A stretch of DNA of 21,038 nt. Origin: SZUA-448 sp045627185. GTDB taxonomy: Bacteria > Bacillota > Clostridia > Lachnospirales > Lachnospiraceae. The notes under the pieces were generated by a model. The model saw only the letters and a list, made by a program, of their open reading frames with translations. It ran no database searches and was not told the DNA's origin. A program made the position numbers and the translations under genes. This document shows positions 1 to 8,840 of the stretch, piece after piece. The DNA lies in NCBI GenBank assembly GCA_045627185.1, contig JAZQNE010000100.1, positions 1 to 21,038 on the forward strand, written 5' to 3'. How positions within the stretch are numbered: the first letter of the stretch is position 1; every line of letters begins with the position of its first letter.

Positions 1-4
1 CGGT

Positions 5-3000
5 ATGAAAGAACCCAAGAAGTTCATGAAAAAACTTATAATTCCCGGTGTCATACTGGCTCTTGGTTTGTTCACACTTATTGGCGCAAGAGCAGGTATC
101 TTTAACGGAACTAAGCCGAAGGGCAGTAACGGCGGTACTGACGCCAATAACCGCGGTACGGAAAACAATCCTTTTGTGATTCTGGAAATTGCACCGACTC
201 TTGGTTCGGATACAATTACCTGGACTTCAAACTCAAATAAAAGTGTAGAGTATGACAGCATGCAGGTTATGCGCTGGGGCGTCGGATCGGAAGTAGCAGA
301 TATCCTTACGAATCAGGACCTGCTTCATAATACTTCTGCATGCGAAACACTGCGCGATAACGGCGTTGTAACGCTTGGGAATAAGGTTACAAACAGGAAA
401 ATTACCGAATCGCAGTATAATGCACTTCCAAGTGCCGAAAGGAAGTATTACACCAAATCTTCAAGCTACAGCACTGTTTATTATTATATCCGTAAGGCAA
501 CGGATGCTGAAATTAATGACAGCTCCGTAGATAAACTGGTACTTGCGGTTGAAAACGTGAAAAACAGTCCCGATGGTTTTAAGGCGAACCAAAAAGGGAC
601 GGGTGCATATAAGCTTGTAAGCTCCGGCGGTACCAACTATATGGTTTATGTCGGAAGCGGCGGAAATTATGATATTAATAAAGCTTCTTCAATCAAGAAA
701 TATGTTTCTTTTAACAATGCAATAAACACCCCGTTTAAGAACATGTCTCCGAAGCCTGTTTATTATGTTTTTGAGGAGGCTGCTTCCCTGCCTAACGGGA
801 CAGGCTTTGACGAAATGGAGCCCGAATCCGACTACAATGCATACTATGTGCAGTTCACCTATGAAGAAACCGGTATCTGGATTTTTTCGTCCACAACGTA
901 TGCATCGGAATATCTTTCCGATATGACCTCAGCAAACTATATTTACGTTGACTCTGTAAGTAAGCAGACAAATGTTTATACTGAGGCAGATCATTACGAA
1001 AGCCTTACAAGCACCAACCTTTTCAAAAAAGAGGTGCTTCATTCGTCAGACCCGGAAAACTGCAAAGTTCAGGTTGTTACCATTACTGCCGCGAACTTAA
1101 AGAATAACAAGGACCTTATCGACCGTGCTGATTTGATTGTAATTAACGGTGATTCATCAAAGAATTACGGTGGATACGGAGAGAGCGGCAAAGATTTTGA
1201 TGCAGCCACAATGCTTAAGATTTATTCAAAGGCATCAGGGTGGAATATGCCGCTGGCGAGTTCAAATACCTGTCCTGTAATTATTAATAATGCAATACTT
1301 ACCAAATTGCCGACAAGTTCAAGTGACAGCAGCCGTGCAAGTTATACATATTCGAAGTATTACAAAGTAATGACTGATGGTAAACGCGTTTATTTCACAA
1401 CATCGGCAGACCTTCAATCCGAATCAGGCACATCGTATTATGCCTCATTTGAAGGTTACAATAATTTTGCATACAGACTGGCTCTTATGCTTCATGTAAT
1501 GGATGATGAAGAGTTTTCAAATATCTATTTGATGAATCAGCTTAAAAATCCCCACATTGAAGCAACAACCGGCACATATATTCCGGCTATAATAAAGGGA
1601 GCCGCTGAAAGCCTTTATACCGGTACAAGCCGCAGCAATATCAATTCAGACAATTCTACCAAATTGGGAACTTTCTGGAATGTAAAAACCTTTGCTCCGG
1701 TTCATTTGTACAGCAGCTCGGATAAACCGACCTTGCAGAAGTTATTTACTGATTACGGCTGGCGTTCAGATAATACACGGTCGGTTGTTGAGGATGAATA
1801 CTGGCTGTATGCTACATCTGAAACAGATTGGATGAAGTATTTCTACAAGGATATTACGAACTACAAAACCTCTTATGATGCGGGTTATACTACTGAAAGA
1901 TTATTTGAGTATATATATCCTTCTGAAGGAAGACCTACATCAAAGACCTGTTCACCGCTTGAGATTATCGATTTCCTCATAAACAAGGGCATTGACTTTG
2001 TTCCTACACCTACGTCATCGCCTACACCTACGATTACGCCTACAAATACGCCTACGCCGTTCAATATTTCACTCGAACTCCATGCAGGTGACCATGGACA
2101 GGTTCAGGCAGGAACTGCTGCCATGGGTAAGGACAGCACCTACTTCTATACTGTAGGCTGGCAGGAATATCTTAAGAACATCCAGATTGACTGTATTGCC
2201 AAGGCTGATGCCGGCAGTCACTTTGTAGGCTGGTTTACTAACGAAACCTTTGCGGGAACCGCTGAATCAACATCGATTAATTATTCACGCACTCTTCAGG
2301 CAGTAGAAGGCAAGAAAGAAGTGCTCTACGCCAAGTTTGTAACGAATACGCCCACACCTACGGCAACAAATACACCTACGCCCACACCTACACCGCGTGT
2401 TGAGGCAGGTTTACGTATTCTTGAGGTTCAGGCATATGCTTCATTTGAGACTGATTCTACGTGGAGAACAATGATTACAAATCTCTACGGAACATCGTCA
2501 GTTAAGATTGCAACACCGATTGACAGAATGACCGTAAAGGAATTTATCGGTCAGGTTGATGAACTGGAAAATACATATGACCTGATTTATTTTGGACTTA
2601 AGACAAACTCATATTATACCGACTGGGTGAAGGGGGTTTCGTCAACCACATGGAATTATGTATATTCTCATATCGGCCCGAAATTCTATCATGGCAAGGA
2701 TGCCCGTAGAGGCGGCCTTTATGATTATTCTGCAGATTTGACTACAAGTACGAGCAACTTGTATACCTATCTTAGCGGAAATGATATTACGCATAAGAAA
2801 TATCTTGAACTTAAGGAATTCATGAATGCGAAGGGCGTTATTGTATTTGCATCGGATTTCCTTAAAAACGGTGCTTTCGATACTGCCAAGGTTGACAACA
2901 GTTCGTATATTTATCAGTTATACAATGAATCAAAAGATAAATCGAATTTTGTAATCTATTCACAACAGACCAGTACAACCAAAACCGCTTTTGTTAAAAA

Positions 3001-5242
3001 CCAGAAGGACCGGTTTGTCAATATTGACCTGTCAGTGAAACCGATTGAGTATACAGATACCGGAACGGATGAAAGCCGTTATATTAATGGAAAGATTGAT
3101 TCTGACCGTGTTCTGAGATACAAGTTTACTATTGAGGACAACAATTCGATTACAGATCCATATTATTACGATTTCGGAATATATGTTGATTTGAATGCAG
3201 ATGGTCGTTTTAATTCATCTGAGGCAGAAATCCTTAAAGGTGCAACGGTTATTGATAAAACCACAAATAAACAGCTTGATGAGGGGCAGCCTCTCCAGTC
3301 ATGGCATGTTTATGAGGTTTCGAGAGATGTTTCGGAACTTGTTGGTGTTATTCCCTGGAAAATTGAGATTGTAAGAAAAGATACCTCGATTAGCACAAGC
3401 CGGACCGGATATTCTGCATTGAAGGCCCGTGATGATGAGCGTGTACTGATCCGTGTTCTTCAGATTCATCAGAACGGCGGATATGATTCAGAGAATATTG
3501 ACAATCAGGATAATTTTATTACGCACCTTCTTCCTACAAGAGCTGATGTAATCCGTTATGCATATGCAAAACGTACTTCTACAAAGTTCAGTTCAATGAG
3601 TTCTGAAATCACTGCTTTGTATAACAAGTTGAACAATGATTCCTTCAAAAACCCGAAGTTTACAAAGGCAGAGGAAGAAATCATTGAAAAACTTTATGAA
3701 AAAACAAATGGTTCCGATTTAATAAAAGACTATGTAAAAATGTACGATAGCAGGGGAAATTCCTTCTATTTCCGAAGTGATGGAAGCGGCTCAGATGAAA
3801 AGTATTCAACCAACGGCCTGAAGACACTTCAGAAATATTATGAATTATTTGAGAATCTCAATGAATTCAGCATTCAGATTGACAGAATGTCCTGTAAGGT
3901 ATTCAATGAATGGTCAAAGGTAGAAGGAAACAACCTGGTTGACTATTATGACATGGTTATCCTTGGATTCTCCGATGGCTATTCGGATCTTGAAGGCGAT
4001 TCATCAAAGAGAAGTGCAGTCAAGAACCTGAATGATTTCATTAATACCGGTAAATCCGTAATGTTTGCACATGATACAACTTCACATGCAAATGTTCCCG
4101 ATTCGAAAATTACAATTGATGCGCAGCATCATTGGAAAAATGACTGGCGCTGGGGCTACAATATCAATCAGATGTTCCGTGCAACGCTTGGTATGGACCG
4201 TTACAACGTCAAAAGAAAGAATGCAACGGGCTTCTCATCCGATCCCAATTATCTTCAGGATTCCGCGTGGACAACAAACAACAGCAGAAAGTCAACTGTT
4301 GATGGAATACAGGGATATAATGATTTTGAAATCATTGGATGTAACAAGAAGAGCACCCAGTATACGACTTCGGTTGAGAGTGTTAACCATGGCGCTATCA
4401 CGGTTTATCCGTATGTTATTGGTGATGAGCTGACTGTATCCAAGACACACTCGCAGTACTATCAGCTTGATATGGAAAACCCCAACATTGTAGTCTGGTA
4501 TACACTTGCGAAGGACGGTGTCTTTGCAAATGACCCCGGTGATACACAGAATGGTTACTACATCTACAATATTGGTAATGTAACATATACCGGTGCCGGA
4601 CATCGTGTTGACGATCCCAGTTCAAACGAGAAGGAGCTTAAGCTCTTTGTTAACACCGTTGTTTCGGCATATCGTGCTGCAGGTTCACCTGTTGATACCT
4701 ACATTACCAACGATGAAAAGACCTCAGGTGACAACATTGATTACCTTTACATCGATTTCGATTCAAACGATACGACCCTTGCTGTTGGCGAAGGAATTGC
4801 AGTTTATAACGACAAGCAGAGCAAGCAGGTTACCTTCACTGTTGAGGATAACAGTATCATCGATACCGAAAAGATTGAGGTTAACTACTACATCCAGAAG
4901 AGTAATATTGATATGCTTAAGAAGACTGACCTTGAGAACCCGGATTACTGGGAGGCAGTCAACTTCGACACCTTCAATATTACCGGAACGGGTTCGTCCA
5001 GAAGGTTTGGCACCAAAAACACCACAATCAGAACTACCGGCGGAAGAAATTACTACACCGTTCTTGACCGCCATGAATACGGATTCTATCTGCCGCTTGA
5101 GCTTATTGAGTCAAGCAGTTCGATGATGGTCCGCATCCGGACAACAATCACCTATGGTTCTGAAGCAAACGGCAACCTGAGCGAAATTACAACCGATAAG
5201 TATGTTGAAGTACTTAGACGTGGCTTCTTCAATCTGGATTAA
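5..5242 (+). CDS. Large secreted DUF5057-type multidomain protein
   Basis: A 1745-residue exported protein of unknown function. It opens with a short basic region and one hydrophobic segment (about residues 11-27), a signal peptide or N-terminal anchor. Three regions share a pattern: a strand like FVILEI (56-63), LRILEVQ (803-809) and LIRVLQI (1148-1154), with IDRM (839-842, 1292-1295) followed by YD-hydrophobic-G (858-864, 1315-1321) in the last two. This style is what I associate with DUF5057 proteins of Clostridia. Two Pro-Thr linkers (667-685, 780-797) bracket an InlB-like beta repeat (about 686-779, with HFVGWF and YAKF). An EF-hand-like loop lies at 1062-1073. There is no LPXTG signal or dockerin. 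The start is uncertain because only four bases precede it; Met8 (base 26) is an alternative, and the frame is open to the window edge. The coding region is certain; the family call is from memory. Confidence 0.88.
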   Translation: MKEPKKFMKKLIIPGVILALGLFTLIGARAGIFNGTKPKGSNGGTDANNRGTENNPFVILEIAPTLGSDTITWTSNSNKSVEYDSMQVMRWGVGSEVADILTNQDLLHNTSACETLRDNGVVTLGNKVTNRKITESQYNALPSAERKYYTKSSSYSTVYYYIRKATDAEINDSSVDKLVLAVENVKNSPDGFKANQKGTGAYKLVSSGGTNYMVYVGSGGNYDINKASSIKKYVSFNNAINTPFKNMSPKPVYYVFEEAASLPNGTGFDEMEPESDYNAYYVQFTYEETGIWIFSSTTYASEYLSDMTSANYIYVDSVSKQTNVYTEADHYESLTSTNLFKKEVLHSSDPENCKVQVVTITAANLKNNKDLIDRADLIVINGDSSKNYGGYGESGKDFDAATMLKIYSKASGWNMPLASSNTCPVIINNAILTKLPTSSSDSSRASYTYSKYYKVMTDGKRVYFTTSADLQSESGTSYYASFEGYNNFAYRLALMLHVMDDEEFSNIYLMNQLKNPHIEATTGTYIPAIIKGAAESLYTGTSRSNINSDNSTKLGTFWNVKTFAPVHLYSSSDKPTLQKLFTDYGWRSDNTRSVVEDEYWLYATSETDWMKYFYKDITNYKTSYDAGYTTERLFEYIYPSEGRPTSKTCSPLEIIDFLINKGIDFVPTPTSSPTPTITPTNTPTPFNISLELHAGDHGQVQAGTAAMGKDSTYFYTVGWQEYLKNIQIDCIAKADAGSHFVGWFTNETFAGTAESTSINYSRTLQAVEGKKEVLYAKFVTNTPTPTATNTPTPTPTPRVEAGLRILEVQAYASFETDSTWRTMITNLYGTSSVKIATPIDRMTVKEFIGQVDELENTYDLIYFGLKTNSYYTDWVKGVSSTTWNYVYSHIGPKFYHGKDARRGGLYDYSADLTTSTSNLYTYLSGNDITHKKYLELKEFMNAKGVIVFASDFLKNGAFDTAKVDNSSYIYQLYNESKDKSNFVIYSQQTSTTKTAFVKNQKDRFVNIDLSVKPIEYTDTGTDESRYINGKIDSDRVLRYKFTIEDNNSITDPYYYDFGIYVDLNADGRFNSSEAEILKGATVIDKTTNKQLDEGQPLQSWHVYEVSRDVSELVGVIPWKIEIVRKDTSISTSRTGYSALKARDDERVLIRVLQIHQNGGYDSENIDNQDNFITHLLPTRADVIRYAYAKRTSTKFSSMSSEITALYNKLNNDSFKNPKFTKAEEEIIEKLYEKTNGSDLIKDYVKMYDSRGNSFYFRSDGSGSDEKYSTNGLKTLQKYYELFENLNEFSIQIDRMSCKVFNEWSKVEGNNLVDYYDMVILGFSDGYSDLEGDSSKRSAVKNLNDFINTGKSVMFAHDTTSHANVPDSKITIDAQHHWKNDWRWGYNINQMFRATLGMDRYNVKRKNATGFSSDPNYLQDSAWTTNNSRKSTVDGIQGYNDFEIIGCNKKSTQYTTSVESVNHGAITVYPYVIGDELTVSKTHSQYYQLDMENPNIVVWYTLAKDGVFANDPGDTQNGYYIYNIGNVTYTGAGHRVDDPSSNEKELKLFVNTVVSAYRAAGSPVDTYITNDEKTSGDNIDYLYIDFDSNDTTLAVGEGIAVYNDKQSKQVTFTVEDNSIIDTEKIEVNYYIQKSNIDMLKKTDLENPDYWEAVNFDTFNITGTGSSRRFGTKNTTIRTTGGRNYYTVLDRHEYGFYLPLELIESSSSMMVRIRTTITYGSEANGNLSEITTDKYVEVLRRGFFNLD
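2003..2059 (+). repeat. Pro-Thr linker repeat 1
   Basis: Low-complexity DNA built on CCTACACCTACG-like units encodes a Thr-Pro linker (residues 667-685) between the first large module and the InlB-like repeat. Such linkers are typical of modular surface proteins and may be O-glycosylated; the latter is not visible in sequence. Confidence 0.8.
2342..2395 (+). repeat. Pro-Thr linker repeat 2
   Basis: A second Thr-Pro linker of the same style (residues 780-797) separates the InlB-like repeat from the next large module. The DNA is nearly the same short-unit repeat as at 2003-2059. Confidence 0.8.
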
Positions 5243-5291
5243 GGTGATACAAAAGCCGGACAGGCAAGGAACAGACAAAATTAACAGACAC

Positions 5292-5335
5292 GAAAGCGCA
5301 TTTGGCGGTGAACAGGCTAAAGAATGCGCTTTTTC
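5292..5335 (+). terminator. Probable terminator after the DUF5057-type gene
   Basis: A perfect 10-bp inverted repeat, AAAGCGCATT (5293-5302) and AATGCGCTTT (5323-5332), has a 20-nt loop. A run of five T (5330-5334) overlaps and follows the descending arm. It lies 50 bases after the stop at 5242 and before the CotH-like gene, so the two genes are probably not one simple operon. The U-tract is short, so termination may be partial. Confidence 0.65.
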
Positions 5336-5444
5336 GTTGCAGCTGCAAGCTTACCCGAAATTATGCGTTATTTGTTGCATATGTCAGGTTTTTCGGGATT
5401 TTATGCTATTTGCGGGATTATTAACATAAAGGTGATTTGCTGTT

Positions 5445-6893
5445 ATGAGAAGATTTTTGCTGATTATGGCCCTGCTGTTTCTGATTTCGGCAGCGGGATG
5501 CACAAAACAACCAAATAAGGCGCCTGCGACAACGCATACGCCCACATCCGTGCCTACCGATACACCCACTCCTACAGATGAGCCGAGTAATACACCAACT
5601 CCTGCACCTGCTTATAAGGGCTCAGAGGGCGTTATGAAAATTGAACTGACAACTGCTGATAAAAAGGGCATTGATACGAAGGAGGTCTGGAAAAAAGCTT
5701 CTCTTACCGTGTCACATTTTGATGCGGCTGCGGGTGAGTATGTTCAGGATGAATCCTATGACTGTGAATATAAAGGGCGCGGAAATTCAACCTGGAATTA
5801 TAACAAAAAGCCTTTTAACGTGAGATTTGACGAAAAAGAGCCGCTTCTTGGCATGGCCCCCGGAAAGCATTTCTGTTTCATAGCGAACTGGCTTGACCGC
5901 ACGGCCATGAGAAATTACCTGACCTACAGCATAGCAAATATGTTTACTGCCTTAAATTATTCCGCGGACGGAGAGTATCTGAACACAGGCTTCATGTGGT
6001 CCCCGGATGCTGATTATGCTGAGGTTTACATCAATGGCAAATATGCGGGGCTTTTTCTTGTTACAGAAAGCATAAGACTTGCGGAAAACAGGCTTGAACT
6101 TGTTGAACAGGACGCTGACAATTCTGTTCCGATTAACGAACGCGGCCTGCTTTTTGAACTGAGTACCGACGGCAGAAGCTTTGAAACCCTGAAATATCTT
6201 GACAGGATTCGAAACAGCAAGGGCTTTATTCCGTACAGCGTTAAGGACCCTGATTATACAGAAGAATTGACGGCGGAAGAGAAGAAATATGTGCAGGACT
6301 ATATAGCTTTGGTTGAGGACATCATTTTTGCCCCAAAATCAGATGAAGCGTGGGACAAAATCTGTGAGACCATCGATATTACTTCTTTTGCGGATTTCTG
6401 GCTTGTTCAGGCCATTGCCGCAAATGCTGAGCCTGAGCATCCGAAGAGCATCTTTATGTATAAAAACAACGATTCATCTGATTTTGACGCTCCGCGCGCC
6501 GACGCAAACAACGGGAAGCTTTACGCCGGTCCCGTATGGGATTTTGACTGGGACACATACACTTTTGCGCATTCGGGCAAGGATTTTCCAACGGATACGT
6601 TTTATTACGATGCGCTTTTCCAATATGAAGAGTTCAGGAATAAAGTCAGAGAGCGCTTTCAGCTGATTAAGGAGCGACTTACGGACGATGCTTTGGAGCT
6701 TATACAAACCACAGCTGACCGCATTTCACAGAGCGTTGCGAACGATGACAAGCTCTATGCCTGGAGAACCCGTTCGGGCAGACAGGTGAATTCCGATTCC
6801 TTATTTGCCTTCAGCACATCCGTTTACAGGCTGCAGAGTTATCTGAAGCTTCGCGTGAACACAATTGAGAAGCAGCTTGAGGCTATGGAGTAA
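5445..6893 (+). CDS. CotH-family kinase-like lipoprotein
   Basis: A 482-residue surface lipoprotein. A signal peptide ends in a lipobox (SAAGC, lipidated Cys19), then a Pro-Thr linker (about residues 25-56) leads to one CotH domain (about 60-480). Family motifs are clear: KGRGNSTW (110-117) and, near the end, GPVWDFDWD (362-370), whose acidic residues fit the conserved metal-binding motif of CotH proteins. Known members (Bacillus subtilis CotH and others) are atypical kinases that phosphorylate secreted proteins; CotH domains also occur in surface proteins of rumen Clostridia with no link to spores. The lipobox and linker point to extracellular display here, not a spore coat. The start has AAAGGTGA upstream. 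Substrate unknown; the neighbouring secreted protein is only a guess. I see no clear promoter in 5336-5444. Confidence 0.93.
   Translation: MRRFLLIMALLFLISAAGCTKQPNKAPATTHTPTSVPTDTPTPTDEPSNTPTPAPAYKGSEGVMKIELTTADKKGIDTKEVWKKASLTVSHFDAAAGEYVQDESYDCEYKGRGNSTWNYNKKPFNVRFDEKEPLLGMAPGKHFCFIANWLDRTAMRNYLTYSIANMFTALNYSADGEYLNTGFMWSPDADYAEVYINGKYAGLFLVTESIRLAENRLELVEQDADNSVPINERGLLFELSTDGRSFETLKYLDRIRNSKGFIPYSVKDPDYTEELTAEEKKYVQDYIALVEDIIFAPKSDEAWDKICETIDITSFADFWLVQAIAANAEPEHPKSIFMYKNNDSSDFDAPRADANNGKLYAGPVWDFDWDTYTFAHSGKDFPTDTFYYDALFQYEEFRNKVRERFQLIKERLTDDALELIQTTADRISQSVANDDKLYAWRTRSGRQVNSDSLFAFSTSVYRLQSYLKLRVNTIEKQLEAME
5536..5615 (+). repeat. Pro-Thr linker of the CotH lipoprotein
   Basis: Short-unit repetitive DNA encodes a Thr-Pro-Ser linker just after the lipidated cysteine. 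It has the same codon style as the linkers of the upstream surface protein and probably holds the CotH domain away from the membrane. Confidence 0.7.
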
Positions 6894-6971
6894 GGGAACT
6901 TTCGGTAATCTCCCGGGTGGTTTGAGTCCGGGTAAGACGGCAAAAAGAGAGGAAAAAAATACCGCAATGAC

Positions 6972-7000
6972 TTGAACAAAACAGTATATTCTGCTACAAT
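6972..7000 (+). promoter_or_regulatory. Sigma-A type promoter of the CvpA-like gene
   Basis: TTGAAC (6972-6977), a 17-nt spacer and TACAAT (6995-7000) make a near-consensus housekeeping promoter. Transcription would start near 7007 and give a leader of about 150 nt before the start codon at 7158. Confidence 0.72.
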
Positions 7001-7043
7001 GTATCCGAATATGTATCTAAAATACAATTCGCTGTTTTATTAT

Positions 7044-7077
7044 TTCATGTGCAGAGGACTGTGTTTCTGCACGTGAA
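7044..7077 (+). promoter_or_regulatory. Strong leader hairpin before the CvpA-like gene
   Basis: A 12-bp stem (7044-7055 with 7066-7077, one G-U pair) with a 10-nt loop sits in the predicted leader. A weaker CCGC/GCGG pairing (7079-7082 with 7099-7102), holding a small GGT/ACC stem, follows at once. There is no U-tract, so it is not a simple terminator. It could stabilise the mRNA, be a protein site or be part of a regulatory leader. I do not recognise a known riboswitch class. Confidence 0.5.
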
Positions 7078-7157
7078 CCCGCAATGGTCAAACCTGCTGC
7101 GGAAGCTGAGACTATGTTGACTACAAAAAATCATTATGGATGTGAAAGGAAACAGTT

Positions 7158-8666
7158 ATGGGATGGTTAGTTCTTTTGGTTGTTCTTATCTGTATCGCTG
7201 TTGAGGTTTTGGTAGGCCTTAAGCGTGGAGTTGTTCTTTCGGGAATCAGGTTTGCGCTTACCGTACTCGGAACTGTTGTTGCAGCAATTGCAGCCAAGGC
7301 ATTTGCTGAAAAAGGCATTATGGATATTGCGGAAACGCAGAATGTAACAGGCAGCAACCTGGCTACTGTCGGAAAGGCATTCCTTGATAAAACCGTTTCG
7401 CAGGTAAGCCTTGGAAGCGTACTCGGACCGCATGCGGCAGGAATTGCCATGTCCGCTCTTGCTCCAATTGGTTTTGTTATAATGTTCCTGCTTTTCAAGC
7501 TTGTCACGTTGCTTATTTTTGTTATTCTCAAGGCTGTTCTCAAAAAAACGCTCAAGACCGGCGAACCGAAACCTGTCTGGTCAAAGGCGTCGGGTGCTGT
7601 GCTTGGCGGCATCGTTGGTCTTGTGAGCTGTGCGCTTGTCTTAACGCCCGTGCAGAACGTATTAAGCCGGATTGGAGAACCTGACGCGGTTAATGATCTT
7701 TGCACACTTCTTGAGACGGAAGCGAACGTAGATGAATCGGTTACAAAGATTATTAAAAAGGGTGCGAATTCATTAGGAAAAACGCCTTCATCATATCTTT
7801 TCAAATTTACCGGTTCAAAGGCGCTTGCCAATGCTGTTATTACTCCGATCTCAACCGTGACACCGGAAGATATCGGCTCTATGGGCACAAGCACGAACTA
7901 CAATTTTGCGGAGAGTGTGGGTGAAATCATGAAAATGATTAAGCCTGCAGCAAATACAATTGAGGTAATCAAATCCAAGGATTATCTGAAGAAGGAAAAC
8001 ATTGAGACTATCAGCAATATGATTGATGTGATTCTTAACACGAAGATTCTTGCCGATTCGGACAAGGTTGCTCTTGTTAAAGCGTTTCAGCCGCTTCTTG
8101 ACAAGGAAATCAAAGCAGCTACAGGTCAGAAGGACGACGGCAAATCAATTCTTGGCGACTTCACTGACATTGAGGGTCTTAAGAAAAATATCAATAAGAC
8201 CATCGATGTTGTCACAAATCTTGCTGACCTTGTTGAGACGGTCAAAAAGAAATCCGCAGAGCCCGACAAGCCCGCCGATCCTGAGGATCCGCTTGGACTT
8301 AAGAGCATTGATGTTGAGGCGATTCTTGACGAGCCCGAGCAGATTGACAAGCTGATTGACAGTGTGTTTGCACTGGAGTCGGGCCCTGAAATGATTTCAT
8401 CATTGGTTAACAGGGAACTTGCAACGTCAACCGGTGACACCTTCACTGATATTATTGATCCGGAGAAACTTCAGGCAGCCGGTCCCGAGGTTGTTCGCGA
8501 GGCTGTAGATTCAATCCTTCCGCTCACCGATCTTATTAAGTCCGGAAGCTATTCGGCAGAGGATGTTGAAAAAATTGATGAGAAGATTGATGAGATTGCA
8601 AACCTTAACCTTATATCCGCAGAGGACAGGGAAGCCCTGAAGAATTACTTTAAGCCGAATAAATGA
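7158..8666 (+). CDS. CvpA-like membrane protein with long C-terminal region
   Basis: A 502-residue membrane protein. Four hydrophobic segments (about 3-19, 27-48, 97-127, 145-166) and the LKRGVVLSG turn between the first two resemble the CvpA family, whose role is poorly defined. About 335 residues follow that CvpA proteins normally lack. They are helical and acidic, with a Lys/Pro/Asp-rich hinge near 363-380. A 19-residue motif occurs twice in this part, at 294-312 and 482-500 (N..[IL][IL]....D[KR].AL...F.P). The start has AAAGGA seven bases upstream (7145-7150). The gene has its own promoter and leader and ends at a double terminator, so it is probably transcribed alone. Gene certain; CvpA assignment moderate. 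Confidence 0.85.
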   Translation: MGWLVLLVVLICIAVEVLVGLKRGVVLSGIRFALTVLGTVVAAIAAKAFAEKGIMDIAETQNVTGSNLATVGKAFLDKTVSQVSLGSVLGPHAAGIAMSALAPIGFVIMFLLFKLVTLLIFVILKAVLKKTLKTGEPKPVWSKASGAVLGGIVGLVSCALVLTPVQNVLSRIGEPDAVNDLCTLLETEANVDESVTKIIKKGANSLGKTPSSYLFKFTGSKALANAVITPISTVTPEDIGSMGTSTNYNFAESVGEIMKMIKPAANTIEVIKSKDYLKKENIETISNMIDVILNTKILADSDKVALVKAFQPLLDKEIKAATGQKDDGKSILGDFTDIEGLKKNINKTIDVVTNLADLVETVKKKSAEPDKPADPEDPLGLKSIDVEAILDEPEQIDKLIDSVFALESGPEMISSLVNRELATSTGDTFTDIIDPEKLQAAGPEVVREAVDSILPLTDLIKSGSYSAEDVEKIDEKIDEIANLNLISAEDREALKNYFKPNK

Positions 8667-8693
8667 TGGCAGGCTGACATATAGATAATAAAG

Positions 8694-8728
8694 AAAACTT
8701 ACACCATAAAACGGGTGTAAGTTTTTTT
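8694..8728 (+). terminator. Intrinsic terminator 1, probably bidirectional
   Basis: A perfect 12-bp stem (8694-8705 with 8714-8725; AAAACTTACACC / GGTGTAAGTTTT) with an 8-nt loop ends in a run of seven T (8722-8728). On the minus strand the stem ends in TTTTCTTTATTATC, so it could also stop the converging operon. It begins 27 bases after the CvpA-like gene. Confidence 0.9.
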
Positions 8729-8731
8729 ATC

Positions 8732-8774
8732 ATGCGTCCGGCGGATTTGGTCCCGCCGGACGCATACTTTTTTT
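8732..8774 (+). terminator. Intrinsic terminator 2, plus strand
   Basis: A perfect 13-bp GC-rich stem (8732-8744 with 8753-8765; ATGCGTCCGGCGG and its complement) with an 8-nt loop is followed by AC and seven T (8768-8774). The U-tract is on the plus side only, so this one serves the CvpA-like gene as a second stop three bases after the first. Confidence 0.93.
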
Positions 8775-8840
8775 GTTGCTTTGCTTGATCAGCCAAAATC
8801 CGCCCAACAAGCAAAAAAAGCTGAATCACACTAATTTGTC

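Noticed and set aside
4593..5126. 177-codon ORF in another frame of the giant surface gene
   Set aside because: It lies wholly inside the 1745-codon frame and reads as a Thr/Leu/Arg-rich shadow.
6912..6932. CCCGG/CCGGG hairpin as a terminator of the CotH-like gene
   Set aside because: Stem of only five base pairs, 11-nt loop and no T-run after it.
7011..7076. 21-residue ORF in the leader of the CvpA-like gene
   Set aside because: It would begin at the predicted transcript start with no room for a ribosome binding site, and its end overlaps the hairpin by chance.
7121..7894. 257-codon minus-strand ORF opposite the CvpA-like gene
   Set aside because: The plus frame has a promoter, a ribosome binding site and TM segments; the antisense product has Ser/Thr/Pro-rich shadow composition.
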